From positions 1 through 19,899 of the forward strand of contig CAYNZF010000039.1 of the NCBI GenBank assembly GCA_964401615.1: a stretch of DNA of 19,899 bases, read 5' to 3'. Origin of the DNA: JAXGQD01 sp964401615 (lineage in GTDB: Bacteria > Bacillota > Clostridia > Saccharofermentanales > Fastidiosipilaceae). The notes beneath the pieces were generated by a model. The model searched no databases. It was given only the letters and a program-made list of their open reading frames with translations, and had not been told where the DNA came from. Shown here one piece after another: positions 7,311 through 14,403 of this stretch. The translations under genes were made by a program, and so were the position numbers. How positions within the stretch are numbered: position 1 is the stretch's first letter; every line of letters starts with the position of its first letter.

Positions 7311-8339
7311 TCATTGACTCACAAAAGAATTGGACATTTCACGGAGTTCGCGCAATTTTTCGGCCGCAGCACCACTGTCGATCAGCTGCTTGGCGAGGGT
7401 GATTCCTTCTGCAAAAGTGGCGGCTTTTCCCCCGATTTTCAATGCGCCGGCTGCGTTGAGCACGATCACGTCACGCCTGGGACCGCTGATTTCACCGGAA
7501 AAAACGCCCAGAATCGTTTTGGCATTTTCCTCAGGGGCACCTGTTTTGATTTCATCCAATGTGCAGCGCTCCATGCCAAAGTCCTCAGGCTGAATCTCGT
7601 AGCTCGTGATTTCACCGTCTTTCAGCTCGTTGATTCTGGTTTTGCCAATGAGAGAGATTTCATCAAGACCGTCCAGACCGTGCACAAACATGGCGTTGGT
7701 GTAGCCCAGCTCTTTGGCCACAGTGGCGACCGTGTCAAGCAAGTCCTCTCTGTATACACCCAGCAGGTGTCTCGTGGCAAAAGCAGGATTGATCAGCGGA
7801 CCGATGATGGTGTAAAAAATCGTTTTGATGCCAAGATCGGTTTCAGCGGGCAAGACCTTACACATAACTGGATGGAACAAGGGTGCGTAGAGAAAAGCGA
7901 TGCCGATATCTTCAATCATTTTTTCGGCCTGGGCAGATGTGAGATTGATATTGACACCGAGTGCCTCCAACACATCCGCGCTGCCGGAAAGACTGGAAAT
8001 GGAGCGGCTGCCATGCTTCGCGATGGGAATACCTGCCGCGGCTGCTACGATGGCGGTGGCTGTAGAAATGTTGAAGGTGCTCAGTCCGCCTCCGGTACCG
8101 CAAGTATCCATGATTTCAGCATTCACATTGGGCCTGAGGGGCACACAATTATCACGCATGGCTTTGGCGATGTAGGCAATCTCCTTGGGAGAGGAACCCT
8201 TCATGAGCAGCGCGACTTGAAAACCGGCAATCTGAACATCGCTGATTTCATCGTTGTTGATGGCGTTGATGAGACCAAAAATCTCTTCTTCTGTAAGTTC
8301 CTGGTGGGTCGTTGCGTTTTTTAAGATATTTTTGTACAT
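7311..8339 (-). CDS. trpD: Anthranilate phosphoribosyltransferase
   Basis: TrpD joins anthranilate to phosphoribosyl pyrophosphate. The protein is 342 residues, the usual length. The glycine-rich PRPP loop DTCGTGGGLSTFNIST lies at residues 78-93, followed by AKHGSRSISSLSGSADVLEALG, FLYAPLFHPVM, and the anthranilate-binding region GPLINPA. Many homologues have KHGNRAxSSxxGSAD, so the serine after GSR is a mild deviation. GGAGG precedes the ATG by eight bases. It is separated from trpA by 33 bp, the widest gap in this operon, and is coupled to trpC downstream. There is no fused TrpG glutaminase domain. Confidence 0.96.
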   Translation of the reverse strand: MYKNILKNATTHQELTEEEIFGLINAINNDEISDVQIAGFQVALLMKGSSPKEIAYIAKAMRDNCVPLRPNVNAEIMDTCGTGGGLSTFNISTATAIVAAAAGIPIAKHGSRSISSLSGSADVLEALGVNINLTSAQAEKMIEDIGIAFLYAPLFHPVMCKVLPAETDLGIKTIFYTIIGPLINPAFATRHLLGVYREDLLDTVATVAKELGYTNAMFVHGLDGLDEISLIGKTRINELKDGEITSYEIQPEDFGMERCTLDEIKTGAPEENAKTILGVFSGEISGPRRDVIVLNAAGALKIGGKAATFAEGITLAKQLIDSGAAAEKLRELREMSNSFVSQ

Positions 8340-8372
8340 GATGTTTTCCTCCTTGAATATTGCTTCTGCTGA

Positions 8373-9155
8373 TTAATCATTGAACTCCGCGATGCCTTTT
8401 TTCATGCTGTGAATATAATCTGCAATGAACTGAACACAGTCCTTGCCATGCTTGGCCACGAGTTTCACGATTGCGCTTCCGACGATTACACCGTCGGATA
8501 GCTGTGCCATTTGCCCTGCCTGTTCGGGTGTCGAAATACCGAAGCCGATCGCGCAAGGCACATCGCTCACTTCCCGAATCTTCTGTACGATTTGTCCTAT
8601 ATCAGTTGAAATCTCGCCGCGTACGCCCGTCACACCAAGTGATGAAACACAATAGATAAAGCCTTTGGCTTCTTTCGCGATCAAAGACACACGATCATCC
8701 GAGCTCGGGGCAATCATCGAGATCAAATCGATCCGGTAGCGTTCGCAAAGCTGTACTAATTCGTCTTTTTCCTCAAAGGGCATATCCGGAACGATGAGAC
8801 CGTCCAGGCCGCATTCAGCGCAGCGGCTGATGAATTTTTCTTTGCCATAGGTGAAAACCGGGTTGAGATAAGTCATAAACAAAAGTGGAACTGCGGTGTT
8901 TTTTCGGACTCGGGTAACCATATCGAAGAGCTTGTCAGTGGTGCAGCCCGCCTTCAGGGCACGTTCATCTGCCGCCTGGATAACAAGGCCCTCAGCGACC
9001 GGATCAGAAAAAGGTATCCCGATTTCAATCAGATCGGCACCTGCTTCGGCCATGGCAGGAATCAGTTTCTCTGTGGTCTCAATATCCGGGTCTCCTCCTG
9101 TAACGAAGGCGATAAATGCTTTATGGTCCTTAAAAGCGGCTGTGATTCTATTCAT
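8373..9155 (-). CDS. trpA: Tryptophan synthase alpha chain
   Basis: TrpA cleaves indole-3-glycerol phosphate to indole and glyceraldehyde 3-phosphate and passes indole through a tunnel to TrpB. Length is 260 residues, near the usual 265. The catalytic Glu44 lies in IEIGIPFSDP. The second acidic residue, Asp60 in the Salmonella enzyme (DPLADG), is Glu55 here (DPVAEG). LFMTYLNPVFTYG and GLDGLIVPDMPFEE follow, with the mobile loop SSLGVTGVRGE and the phosphate site GFGIS and GVIVGSAIV. The start ATG overlaps the end of trpB by eight bases, with a GGGGG ribosome binding site inside trpB. Confidence 0.96.
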   Translation of the reverse strand: MNRITAAFKDHKAFIAFVTGGDPDIETTEKLIPAMAEAGADLIEIGIPFSDPVAEGLVIQAADERALKAGCTTDKLFDMVTRVRKNTAVPLLFMTYLNPVFTYGKEKFISRCAECGLDGLIVPDMPFEEKDELVQLCERYRIDLISMIAPSSDDRVSLIAKEAKGFIYCVSSLGVTGVRGEISTDIGQIVQKIREVSDVPCAIGFGISTPEQAGQMAQLSDGVIVGSAIVKLVAKHGKDCVQFIADYIHSMKKGIAEFND

Positions 9156-10332
9156 AGAGTGCCACCCCCTTATATCTCGCGATTGCAGCTACATCTTTAT
9201 CGCCACGACCTGAGATGACGATGACGATGATCTTATCTTTTGCCATTGTGGGGGCCAGCTGCATCGCATACGCGACCGCGTGTGCACTTTCTATGGCCGG
9301 GATGATGCCCTCTGTGCGGGCCAGATATTCAAACGCATGGACGGCTTCATCATCGGTGATTGGTACGTACTGCGCCCTGCTCGTGTCAGCAAGATACGCG
9401 TGTTCCGGTCCGATGCCCGGGTAGTCAAGTCCTGCCGAAATTGAATAAACCGGCGCGATTTGACCATATTCGTCCTGGCAAAAGTAAGATTTCATACCGT
9501 GGAATACTCCGACTGTGCCGTTCGCGATCGTAGCCGCATTTTTCGGGTTGTCCACGCCCAGACCGGCGGCCTCGCAGCCGATGAGCTTGACTGAAGGATC
9601 TTCGATAAACTCGTAAAATGATCCGATGGCGTTGCTGCCGCCGCCGACACAGGCAATGACCGTGTCCGGAAGCCTTCCCTCTGCCATAATCAGCTGTTCT
9701 TTGATTTCCCGGCCGATGATTTTCTGAAAATCCCTGACAATGGTAGGAAAAGGGTGCGGCCCCATGACAGAGCCCAAAACATAGTGCGTGTCATGCATAC
9801 GCGTGGTCCACTCGCGCATGGTTTCATTGACCGCGTCTTTCAGTGTCATCGTTCCCGAGATGACCGGATGCACTTTGGCACCCAGCAGTTCCATGCGGAA
9901 AACATTGAGTGCCTGTCGCTCGGTATCTTCTTTGCCCATGAAAATTTCACATTCCAAATCCATCAGAGCCGCTGCCGTCGCCACAGCTACACCATGCTGT
10001 CCTGCTCCCGTTTCCGCGATGACTCGCGTTTTCCCCATCCGTTTGGCGAGCAGAACCTGTCCGAGCACGTTGTTGATCTTATGTGATCCGGTGTGATTGA
10101 GGTCTTCTCTTTTCAGATAAATTTTCGCACCGCCGAGCTCACCTGTCATCTTCTCTGCGTAGTACAGAAGGGAAGGTCTGCCTGCGTAATTTTTCAGCAA
10201 AGCATTCAAATCATTTTGGAAATCCGTATCATTACTGAAAAATTCATAGGCTGATTCAAGTTCTTGAACTGCCTTCATCAAGGTCTCCGGCATGTACTGC
10301 CCGCCATAATCGCCAAATCTGCCTTTTTTCAT
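9148..10332 (-). CDS. trpB: Tryptophan synthase beta chain
   Basis: TrpB condenses indole with serine, using PLP, to make tryptophan. Length is 394 residues, typical of the TrpB1 type that pairs with TrpA. The N-terminus GRFGDYGGQYMPETLM is diagnostic, the PLP lysine is Lys85 in HTGSHKINN, AETGAGQHGVA is the substrate loop, CVGGGSNAIG binds the PLP phosphate, and EGIIPAIESAHA and ISGRGDKD close the protein. GGGGAGG lies about eight bases before the ATG. It is the first gene of the operon, directly behind the T-box leader, which is unusual because trpB normally sits near the end of bacterial trp operons. Confidence 0.97.
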   Translation of the reverse strand: MKKGRFGDYGGQYMPETLMKAVQELESAYEFFSNDTDFQNDLNALLKNYAGRPSLLYYAEKMTGELGGAKIYLKREDLNHTGSHKINNVLGQVLLAKRMGKTRVIAETGAGQHGVAVATAAALMDLECEIFMGKEDTERQALNVFRMELLGAKVHPVISGTMTLKDAVNETMREWTTRMHDTHYVLGSVMGPHPFPTIVRDFQKIIGREIKEQLIMAEGRLPDTVIACVGGGSNAIGSFYEFIEDPSVKLIGCEAAGLGVDNPKNAATIANGTVGVFHGMKSYFCQDEYGQIAPVYSISAGLDYPGIGPEHAYLADTSRAQYVPITDDEAVHAFEYLARTEGIIPAIESAHAVAYAMQLAPTMAKDKIIVIVISGRGDKDVAAIARYKGVALYE

Positions 10333-10387
10333 CGTGTACCTCCCCTGCCTACTGTTTTTGTTGAAATATTGTCAGGATTTTGGGCAA

Positions 10388-10427
10388 TAAAAAAAGCCCT
10401 CATCCTATACTGAATAGGACAAAAGCT
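10388..10427 (-). terminator. T-box terminator hairpin of the trp leader
   Basis: On the reverse strand, TCCTAT pairs with ATAGGA around a five-base TCAGT-type loop, with an outer AGC/GGCT pairing, followed by a run of seven T. It sits just downstream of the T-box sequence, the expected place for the regulated terminator of a T-box riboswitch. Confidence 0.85.
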
Positions 10428-10647
10428 CAATACTTCTGCGGTACCACCTAAATTGATGCTGACGCATCCACTCACTTACGCACTTTCATGCGTATTCCCT
10501 TGATAACGGGTGGAAATCCCGTTGGGCATTACTCAGTCAATAACTTTTCTTCCCACCTTTTTGAGCCCATTCCACACCAAGTTGTCTGTCGCAATCACAC
10601 CGCCTGCAACTCTCTGAAAAACAATCAATAGCATGTACTCTTCTCAA
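10388..10647 (-). ncRNA. T-box riboswitch sensing tRNA-Trp, upstream of trpB
   Basis: On the reverse strand the leader holds the conserved T-box sequence AGGTGGTACCGC (10449-10438), which pairs with the tRNA acceptor end through the antiterminator. The base of Stem I closes by TTGAG (10647-10643) with CTCAA (10565-10561). On the 3' side of Stem I, GTGTGGAATGGGCTC places the specifier UGG at 10569-10567 in the usual GAA-codon context, so it should read uncharged tRNA-Trp. Family knowledge: uncharged tRNA stabilises the antiterminator and switches the operon on. The specificity matches the tryptophan genes that follow. Confidence 0.92.
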
Positions 10648-10674
10648 TTAACAGTTTTTTATTAAATTAGGTTC

Positions 10675-10703
10675 ATCCTAGAGCGCTTTGGAAGCTTTGT
10701 CAA
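10675..10703 (-). promoter_or_regulatory. Promoter of the trp operon
   Basis: A consensus TTGACA (10703-10698) and TAGGAT (10680-10675) with exactly 17 bp between them on the reverse strand. Transcription would start near 10668, about 20 bases before the first strand of T-box Stem I, giving a leader of about 335 bases to trpB. Confidence 0.82.
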
Positions 10704-10727
10704 GAAAATTTTTTGGATCTGTGAGAG

Positions 10728-10779
10728 ATCAGCGATTATGTCACCCCCTAAGTAATCAGCGATTATGTCACCCCCTAAG
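10728..10779. repeat. Two tandem copies of a 25-bp repeat
   Basis: The unit ATCAGCGATTATGTCACCCC plus CTAAG occurs exactly at 10728-10752 and 10755-10779, with two bases (TA) between. Only two copies exist, so this is not a CRISPR array. Repeats of this kind occur near the ends of some insertion sequences, notably IS21-type elements with multiple end repeats, so an element remnant is a reasonable guess. No transposase gene is present. Confidence 0.9.
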
Positions 10780-10977
10780 CAGCCGGGCTTTTTTGTGAAA
10801 TCAGTCTGACGCCGAGGCCGGTTCACAATCCAATATTTAATTTTTTTTGCAAAATTACCCTGCACTATACAGTGAGAAAAGACCCATTGCTATGCTTTTG
10901 CCTCGACGGAGGCCTTATTCCTTGAGATGCATGATTCACCTTGCCAAGCAAATAATTTAAATTACCTGCATAAAGAG

Positions 10978-11034
10978 AAATTTTCTACAAACCATGATAT
11001 CGATGTAAATTTATCAAAATCGATTAGAAAATTT
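10978..11034. repeat. 10-bp inverted repeat in AT-rich DNA upstream of the AOR operon
   Basis: AAATTTTCTA (10978-10987) and its exact reverse complement TAGAAAATTT (11025-11034) flank 37 bp that also hold two ATCGAT sites. It ends 41 bp before the -35 box of the AOR promoter, which fits a regulator binding site, but no family can be assigned and chance pairing in AT-rich DNA is possible. Confidence 0.5.
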
Positions 11035-11074
11035 GTGCAAAGTCGTGATTATCAAAAATCCCAATTGGTTCTTC

Positions 11075-11103
11075 TTGTTTAGGCTCACCGCAGTACATAT
11101 AAT
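11075..11103 (+). promoter_or_regulatory. Probable promoter of the AOR operon
   Basis: TTGTTT (11075-11080) and a perfect TATAAT (11098-11103) are 17 bp apart. Transcription would start near 11110, leaving a leader of about 35 bases before the polyferredoxin gene. Confidence 0.65.
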
Positions 11104-11144
11104 GTTAAGTGACCTAAACTTTGACGAAAGTGAGTTTAATCATT

Positions 11145-11558
11145 ATGGCTAAAATTCTTCAAGCCGCTGAGATGAACAAGTGCATCGGATGTTTTACATG
11201 CATGAACATCTGCTCGATCGTCAACCGTCAGAATCATTCCCTGACCAAGAGCGCGATCAAAGTCAAAACTACCGGCGGAATGACCGGTCGATTTGTAGCG
11301 GTCGTCTGCATTGCTTGCCATGACCCTGCCTGTTTGGAGGCGTGCCCCAGCGGTGCGTTGACCTATCGGCCGGGCGGCGGTGTCTTGCTGACTCCGGAGA
11401 AATGCATCGGCTGCCGTAAATGCGTCGATGCCTGTGTCATGCAGGCGGTGTTTTTCGATGAAGAAATTCACAAGCCGATCATATGCCGCCACTGCGGATC
11501 CTGCGCCCGATTCTGCCCGCATCAGTGCTTAGTCATGGAGGAGGTCGTCGAAAAATGA
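11145..11558 (+). CDS. Polyferredoxin subunit with four [4Fe-4S] motifs, partner of AOR
   Basis: A 137-residue iron-sulfur protein of the HycB/NrfC/DmsB-like type. Four cysteine groups are visible: Cys13/16/19/23 (CIGCFTCMNIC), Cys55/58/63/67 (CIACHDPACLEACP), Cys87/90/93/97 (CIGCRKCVDAC) and Cys114/117/120/124 (CRHCGSCARFCP), enough for four clusters. It would carry electrons between the tungsten enzyme and ferredoxin or another acceptor. The ATG at 11145 (MAKILQAAEM) is preferred over a TTG at 11121 because homologous sequence starts there, although the ribosome binding site is weak (AAGTGAG, 12 or so bases upstream). Its stop overlaps the AOR start by four bases (ATGA), which points to a stable two-subunit enzyme. 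Confidence 0.92.
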   Translation: MAKILQAAEMNKCIGCFTCMNICSIVNRQNHSLTKSAIKVKTTGGMTGRFVAVVCIACHDPACLEACPSGALTYRPGGGVLLTPEKCIGCRKCVDACVMQAVFFDEEIHKPIICRHCGSCARFCPHQCLVMEEVVEK

Positions 11559-13324
11559 TTAACGAAAAATTTATGCGCGTGCTCTATATCGATCTTTCAT
11601 CAGGGAAGATCACCATCTCGCAGCGCGAAGACCTCCTGGCCTATCTCGGTGGGGTCGGAATCGCCAGTAAGCTGCTGGAGGAAAACATGCACCCGGACCT
11701 CGATGCCCTGCATCCGGACCAACCGATCGTTTTTGCGATTGGTGCCGGTACTTGGCTTTTCCCGGTCCTGACTAAAACTGTGGCCATGTTTCGCTCCCCC
11801 CTGACCAATGAGCTCGGTGAATCTTACGCCGGCGGCCGTCTCGCCATGACGATGCTGATGGCCGGATATGACGCAATCGTTTTGCGGGGAAAAGCGGCCA
11901 AACCCATTTACCTGCAGATCTCCAACAATGAAATTTCGCTCAAGGACGCCCGTGCCATGTGGGGTCTCAGGAGTGAGGCCACAGGGCTGGCGGTCCGCGA
12001 ACGGGCACAGGCCGGTGGTAAACGAAGCATTATCCGCATTGGTCCCGGAGGCGAAAACAATGTTGCTTTTGCCAGTGTCTGCGTCGACTCCTACCGGCAT
12101 TTCGGAAGGCTCGGACTCGGTTCGGTGATGGGCAGCAAGAATGTGAAAGCGATGACGGTTATTGGTGATCGCTCAATCCACATCAAAGAAACCCAGAAAT
12201 ACTTCAAGGTCTATCAGCAGATATTCAAAAAATGTACCAGCACCGATATGATGACAAAATATCATGATGCAGGTACACCAATCAATATCGCGTCCTTGAA
12301 CGCCGCCGGTGCCCTTCCTACCCACAATCTGCAGACAGGAAGCTTTGAGCATGGTGACTCGATCTCCGGCGAGGCTTTCGCGAAAAAGAATCTCGTCCGC
12401 AAGCTGGCCTGTACGGGTTGTCCGGTCGGTTGTATTCATATCGGCATGTACCGGCGTGAATTTGACAAAGGGCACGAGTATGAGGCAATCAGTGTCAGTT
12501 ATGATTACGAGCTGATTTTCGCGCTCGGCAGCTTCCTGGGCATCAAGTCAAGCGATGAAATTATCGCGATCATCGATGAAGTTGAGGAAGCAGGACTCGA
12601 TGCCATGAGCACCGGAGTCGTACTTGGCTGGGCGACGGAAGCATTGGAGACGGGTCTGATCAGCGAGGAACTGACCTTGCTGAAATTGGCTTTCGGTGAT
12701 ACTCAGACTTATATCAAGGCAATCGACTATTTAGCCACTGGCAGGAACTCATTTTACAAGACTTTGGGCAAAGGTTCCCAACATGCGTCATCGGTTTATG
12801 GCGGCTCTGAATTTGCCATGCATATTGCCGGAAATGAAATGCCCGGCTATCACACCGGTTATGGCGCGCTCGTCGGCGCATCCGTCGGTGCCCGTCACTC
12901 GCACCTTTGTAATGGCGGCTACTCGGTCGACCAGAGCATGAAAGAGTTCGATGAGGACATTCTGGTCAGCAAGCTTTTCAACGAAGAAGTCGAACGCTGC
13001 ATGACAAACTCATTGGTCATGTGCCTTTTTGCCCGTAAAGTGTATGACAGGCAGACGATTCTCGATGCCTTAAACAGTGTCGGCTGGAAATTGACCGATG
13101 AAGACCTGACTGAAATTTCCAAGCGGATCTATCGGACCAAACTGCGGATCAAGGAGCAGTATGGCTTCCGCCAAAAGGCTGTCAAGCTGCCTCGACGCTT
13201 TTTTGAGACGCCCAGTATGCATGGTCAGCTGGATGAGGCGACAGCGAGCCGCCTGACCAAAAAATATGTTGAGATGACTGCGGAACTGATGAAAGAGCCT
13301 GATCCTATCAATGCGGCCAAATAA
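11555..13324 (+). CDS. aor: Tungsten-containing aldehyde:ferredoxin oxidoreductase
   Basis: AOR interconverts aldehydes and carboxylic acids using a tungsten bis-pyranopterin cofactor and one [4Fe-4S] cluster. The 589-residue protein matches the family length of about 605. Cluster ligands Cys286, Cys289, Cys293 (CTGCPVGC) and Cys490 (LVMCLFARK) fall almost exactly at the positions known from the Pyrococcus furiosus enzyme. The N-terminal half shows the pterin-binding signatures LSSGKI, YLGGVGIASKLL, YAGGRLAMTMLMAGYDAIVLRGKA, IGPGGENNVAFASV and GRLGLGSVMGSKNVKA. GGAGGAG lies about 15 bases upstream in the preceding gene. In ferments and acetogens such enzymes reduce acids with low-potential ferredoxin or oxidise aldehydes from amino acids. 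Neighbouring tungstate transport and cofactor genes support tungsten over molybdenum. Confidence 0.95.
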   Translation: MINEKFMRVLYIDLSSGKITISQREDLLAYLGGVGIASKLLEENMHPDLDALHPDQPIVFAIGAGTWLFPVLTKTVAMFRSPLTNELGESYAGGRLAMTMLMAGYDAIVLRGKAAKPIYLQISNNEISLKDARAMWGLRSEATGLAVRERAQAGGKRSIIRIGPGGENNVAFASVCVDSYRHFGRLGLGSVMGSKNVKAMTVIGDRSIHIKETQKYFKVYQQIFKKCTSTDMMTKYHDAGTPINIASLNAAGALPTHNLQTGSFEHGDSISGEAFAKKNLVRKLACTGCPVGCIHIGMYRREFDKGHEYEAISVSYDYELIFALGSFLGIKSSDEIIAIIDEVEEAGLDAMSTGVVLGWATEALETGLISEELTLLKLAFGDTQTYIKAIDYLATGRNSFYKTLGKGSQHASSVYGGSEFAMHIAGNEMPGYHTGYGALVGASVGARHSHLCNGGYSVDQSMKEFDEDILVSKLFNEEVERCMTNSLVMCLFARKVYDRQTILDALNSVGWKLTDEDLTEISKRIYRTKLRIKEQYGFRQKAVKLPRRFFETPSMHGQLDEATASRLTKKYVEMTAELMKEPDPINAAK

Positions 13325-14108
13325 TCCTGTTCGGGACGCGTATTACGAGCGCCAGATCAGCATGCCTGAAATCGGAGCTGAAGGTCAGTCTCGCCTGGGG
13401 GCCGGCCGTGTCCTTGTGATTGGTGCGGGCGGACTCGCTTCACCGCTGCTGTTCGCTCTGGCCGGTGCCGGGGTCGGGCGGATCGGAATTCTCGACTCTG
13501 ATTATGTATCCGTTTCCAATCTGAACCGTCAGTTCCTTTATACGCCCGCCGACATTGGCCTGCTCAAAGCAGAGCAAGCAAGAAAACGGCTAGCGGAGTA
13601 TCATCCGGACCTGCTGATCGAGTCATTCTCTCAGAGACTGGACCTTACGCAGGCTCTCGATTTATTTAAATCATATGACGTAATCGTCGGGGCCGTCGAC
13701 AACAACCGGACCAGGCGCATCATCAATGCAGCCTGCTGCGAACTTGATAAAACCTGGATCGATGGTGGTATCAATGGCTTTTCCGCTTATGTCACCCAGA
13801 TCATCCCCGGACAGACGGCATGTTTCGACTGTCTGTTCGGGTTTTCGGGACTGCCTTTGCCGCAGGAGGAAGACTCAGCCGAACCCAAAGCGGTCATTGA
13901 AAGCAGTGAGACTCAGACAACCGGGGTGATTGGCGCGACAGCCGGAGTGATTGGGTCCATTGAGGCCACACTCGCTATTCTGCACTTGCTTGGACTGCCC
14001 GCGCCGCTCAGGAACGAAATTTTTTACTATTACGGCAGGCAAATGACAAGCGATCGGATCCGTGTCGAACGGACGCCGGCTTGCCCCATCTGCGGAAGCC
14101 TGTTTTAA
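13311..14108 (+). CDS. MoeB/ThiF-family adenylyltransferase (HesA-like), activating the adjacent MoaD-like protein
   Basis: An E1-like enzyme that adenylates the C-terminus of a small sulfur carrier; in this context the carrier for pterin dithiolene synthesis. It has 265 residues with the nucleotide loop VLVIGAGGLASP (residues 35-44), LDSDYVSVSNLNRQFLY, the AVDNNRTR segment around Asp130, and two zinc Cys pairs, Cys171/174 (CFDC) and Cys258/261 (CPIC). The position where MoeB and ThiF usually carry a conserved cysteine (C-E-A-G-V) reads TQTTGV, so that cysteine is missing. The start overlaps the end of aor by 14 bases. It is followed after 13 bases by the MoaD-like gene, its likely partner. 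Confidence 0.88.
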   Translation: MRPNNPVRDAYYERQISMPEIGAEGQSRLGAGRVLVIGAGGLASPLLFALAGAGVGRIGILDSDYVSVSNLNRQFLYTPADIGLLKAEQARKRLAEYHPDLLIESFSQRLDLTQALDLFKSYDVIVGAVDNNRTRRIINAACCELDKTWIDGGINGFSAYVTQIIPGQTACFDCLFGFSGLPLPQEEDSAEPKAVIESSETQTTGVIGATAGVIGSIEATLAILHLLGLPAPLRNEIFYYYGRQMTSDRIRVERTPACPICGSLF

Positions 14109-14121
14109 ATCGGAGGAAATC

Positions 14122-14397
14122 ATGATCGTTCGTTATTTTGCCCACCTGCGCGATAACGCAGGCTGCGCTGAAGAATTCGTATCCGTGCCTGCCTCTGTTC
14201 TGGATCTGCTTCGTTCACTTGCCGATCGCCATCAGGAACCACTTAAAAGCAGTATTTTGTCACAGGACGGCAAAGAGCCGCACCCCGACATTTTCATCCT
14301 GGTCAACGGCCGCCATCTGCGGCAGCTGCAGGGCCTGGAAACCGAGCTTGCTGATACCGATGTTGTGGCGATCATTCCGGTGACGGAAGCAGGCTGA
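14122..14397 (+). CDS. moaD: MoaD/ThiS-like sulfur carrier protein with Ala-Gly C-terminus
   Basis: A 91-residue ubiquitin-like protein that fits the small subunit of molybdopterin synthase: MIVRYFAHLRDNAG at the start, a helix (VLDLLRSLADRH), DIFILVNGRH in the centre and LADTDVVAIIPVTEAG at the end. MoaD normally ends in Gly-Gly, whose last residue is adenylated and then carries the sulfur; this protein ends Ala-Gly. The terminal glycine is kept. A GGAGG ribosome binding site precedes the ATG by seven bases. It directly follows the MoeB-like gene, and no MoaE gene is in the window. It is the last gene of the AOR operon. Confidence 0.87.
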   Translation: MIVRYFAHLRDNAGCAEEFVSVPASVLDLLRSLADRHQEPLKSSILSQDGKEPHPDIFILVNGRHLRQLQGLETELADTDVVAIIPVTEAG

Positions 14398-14403
14398 ATC
14401 AGA

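Larger units (their letters stand above)
10704..11074. other. Noncoding AT-rich region between the trp and AOR promoters
   Basis: No convincing gene. It holds two copies of a 25-bp repeat (10728-10779), a small hairpin GCCTC-GACG-GAGGC (10900-10913), a short CACT/AGTG hairpin near 10863-10874, and a 10-bp inverted repeat (10978-10987 and 11025-11034) in very AT-rich sequence. A short open frame at 10662-10865 runs through the 25-bp repeats and has no ribosome binding site or recognisable protein features. Confidence 0.6.

Noticed and set aside
7239..8324. A 361-residue open frame on the forward strand opposite trpD
   Set aside because: It is antisense to a clear trpD with all family motifs, has no ribosome binding site and no recognisable domain; it is a shadow frame.
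10728..10779. CRISPR array
   Set aside because: There are only two copies with a two-base gap, no spacers and no cas genes.
10662..10865. Short reverse-strand open frame over the 25-bp repeats
   Set aside because: It overlaps the trp promoter, lacks a ribosome binding site, and its GGDIIAD repetition simply reflects the DNA repeat.
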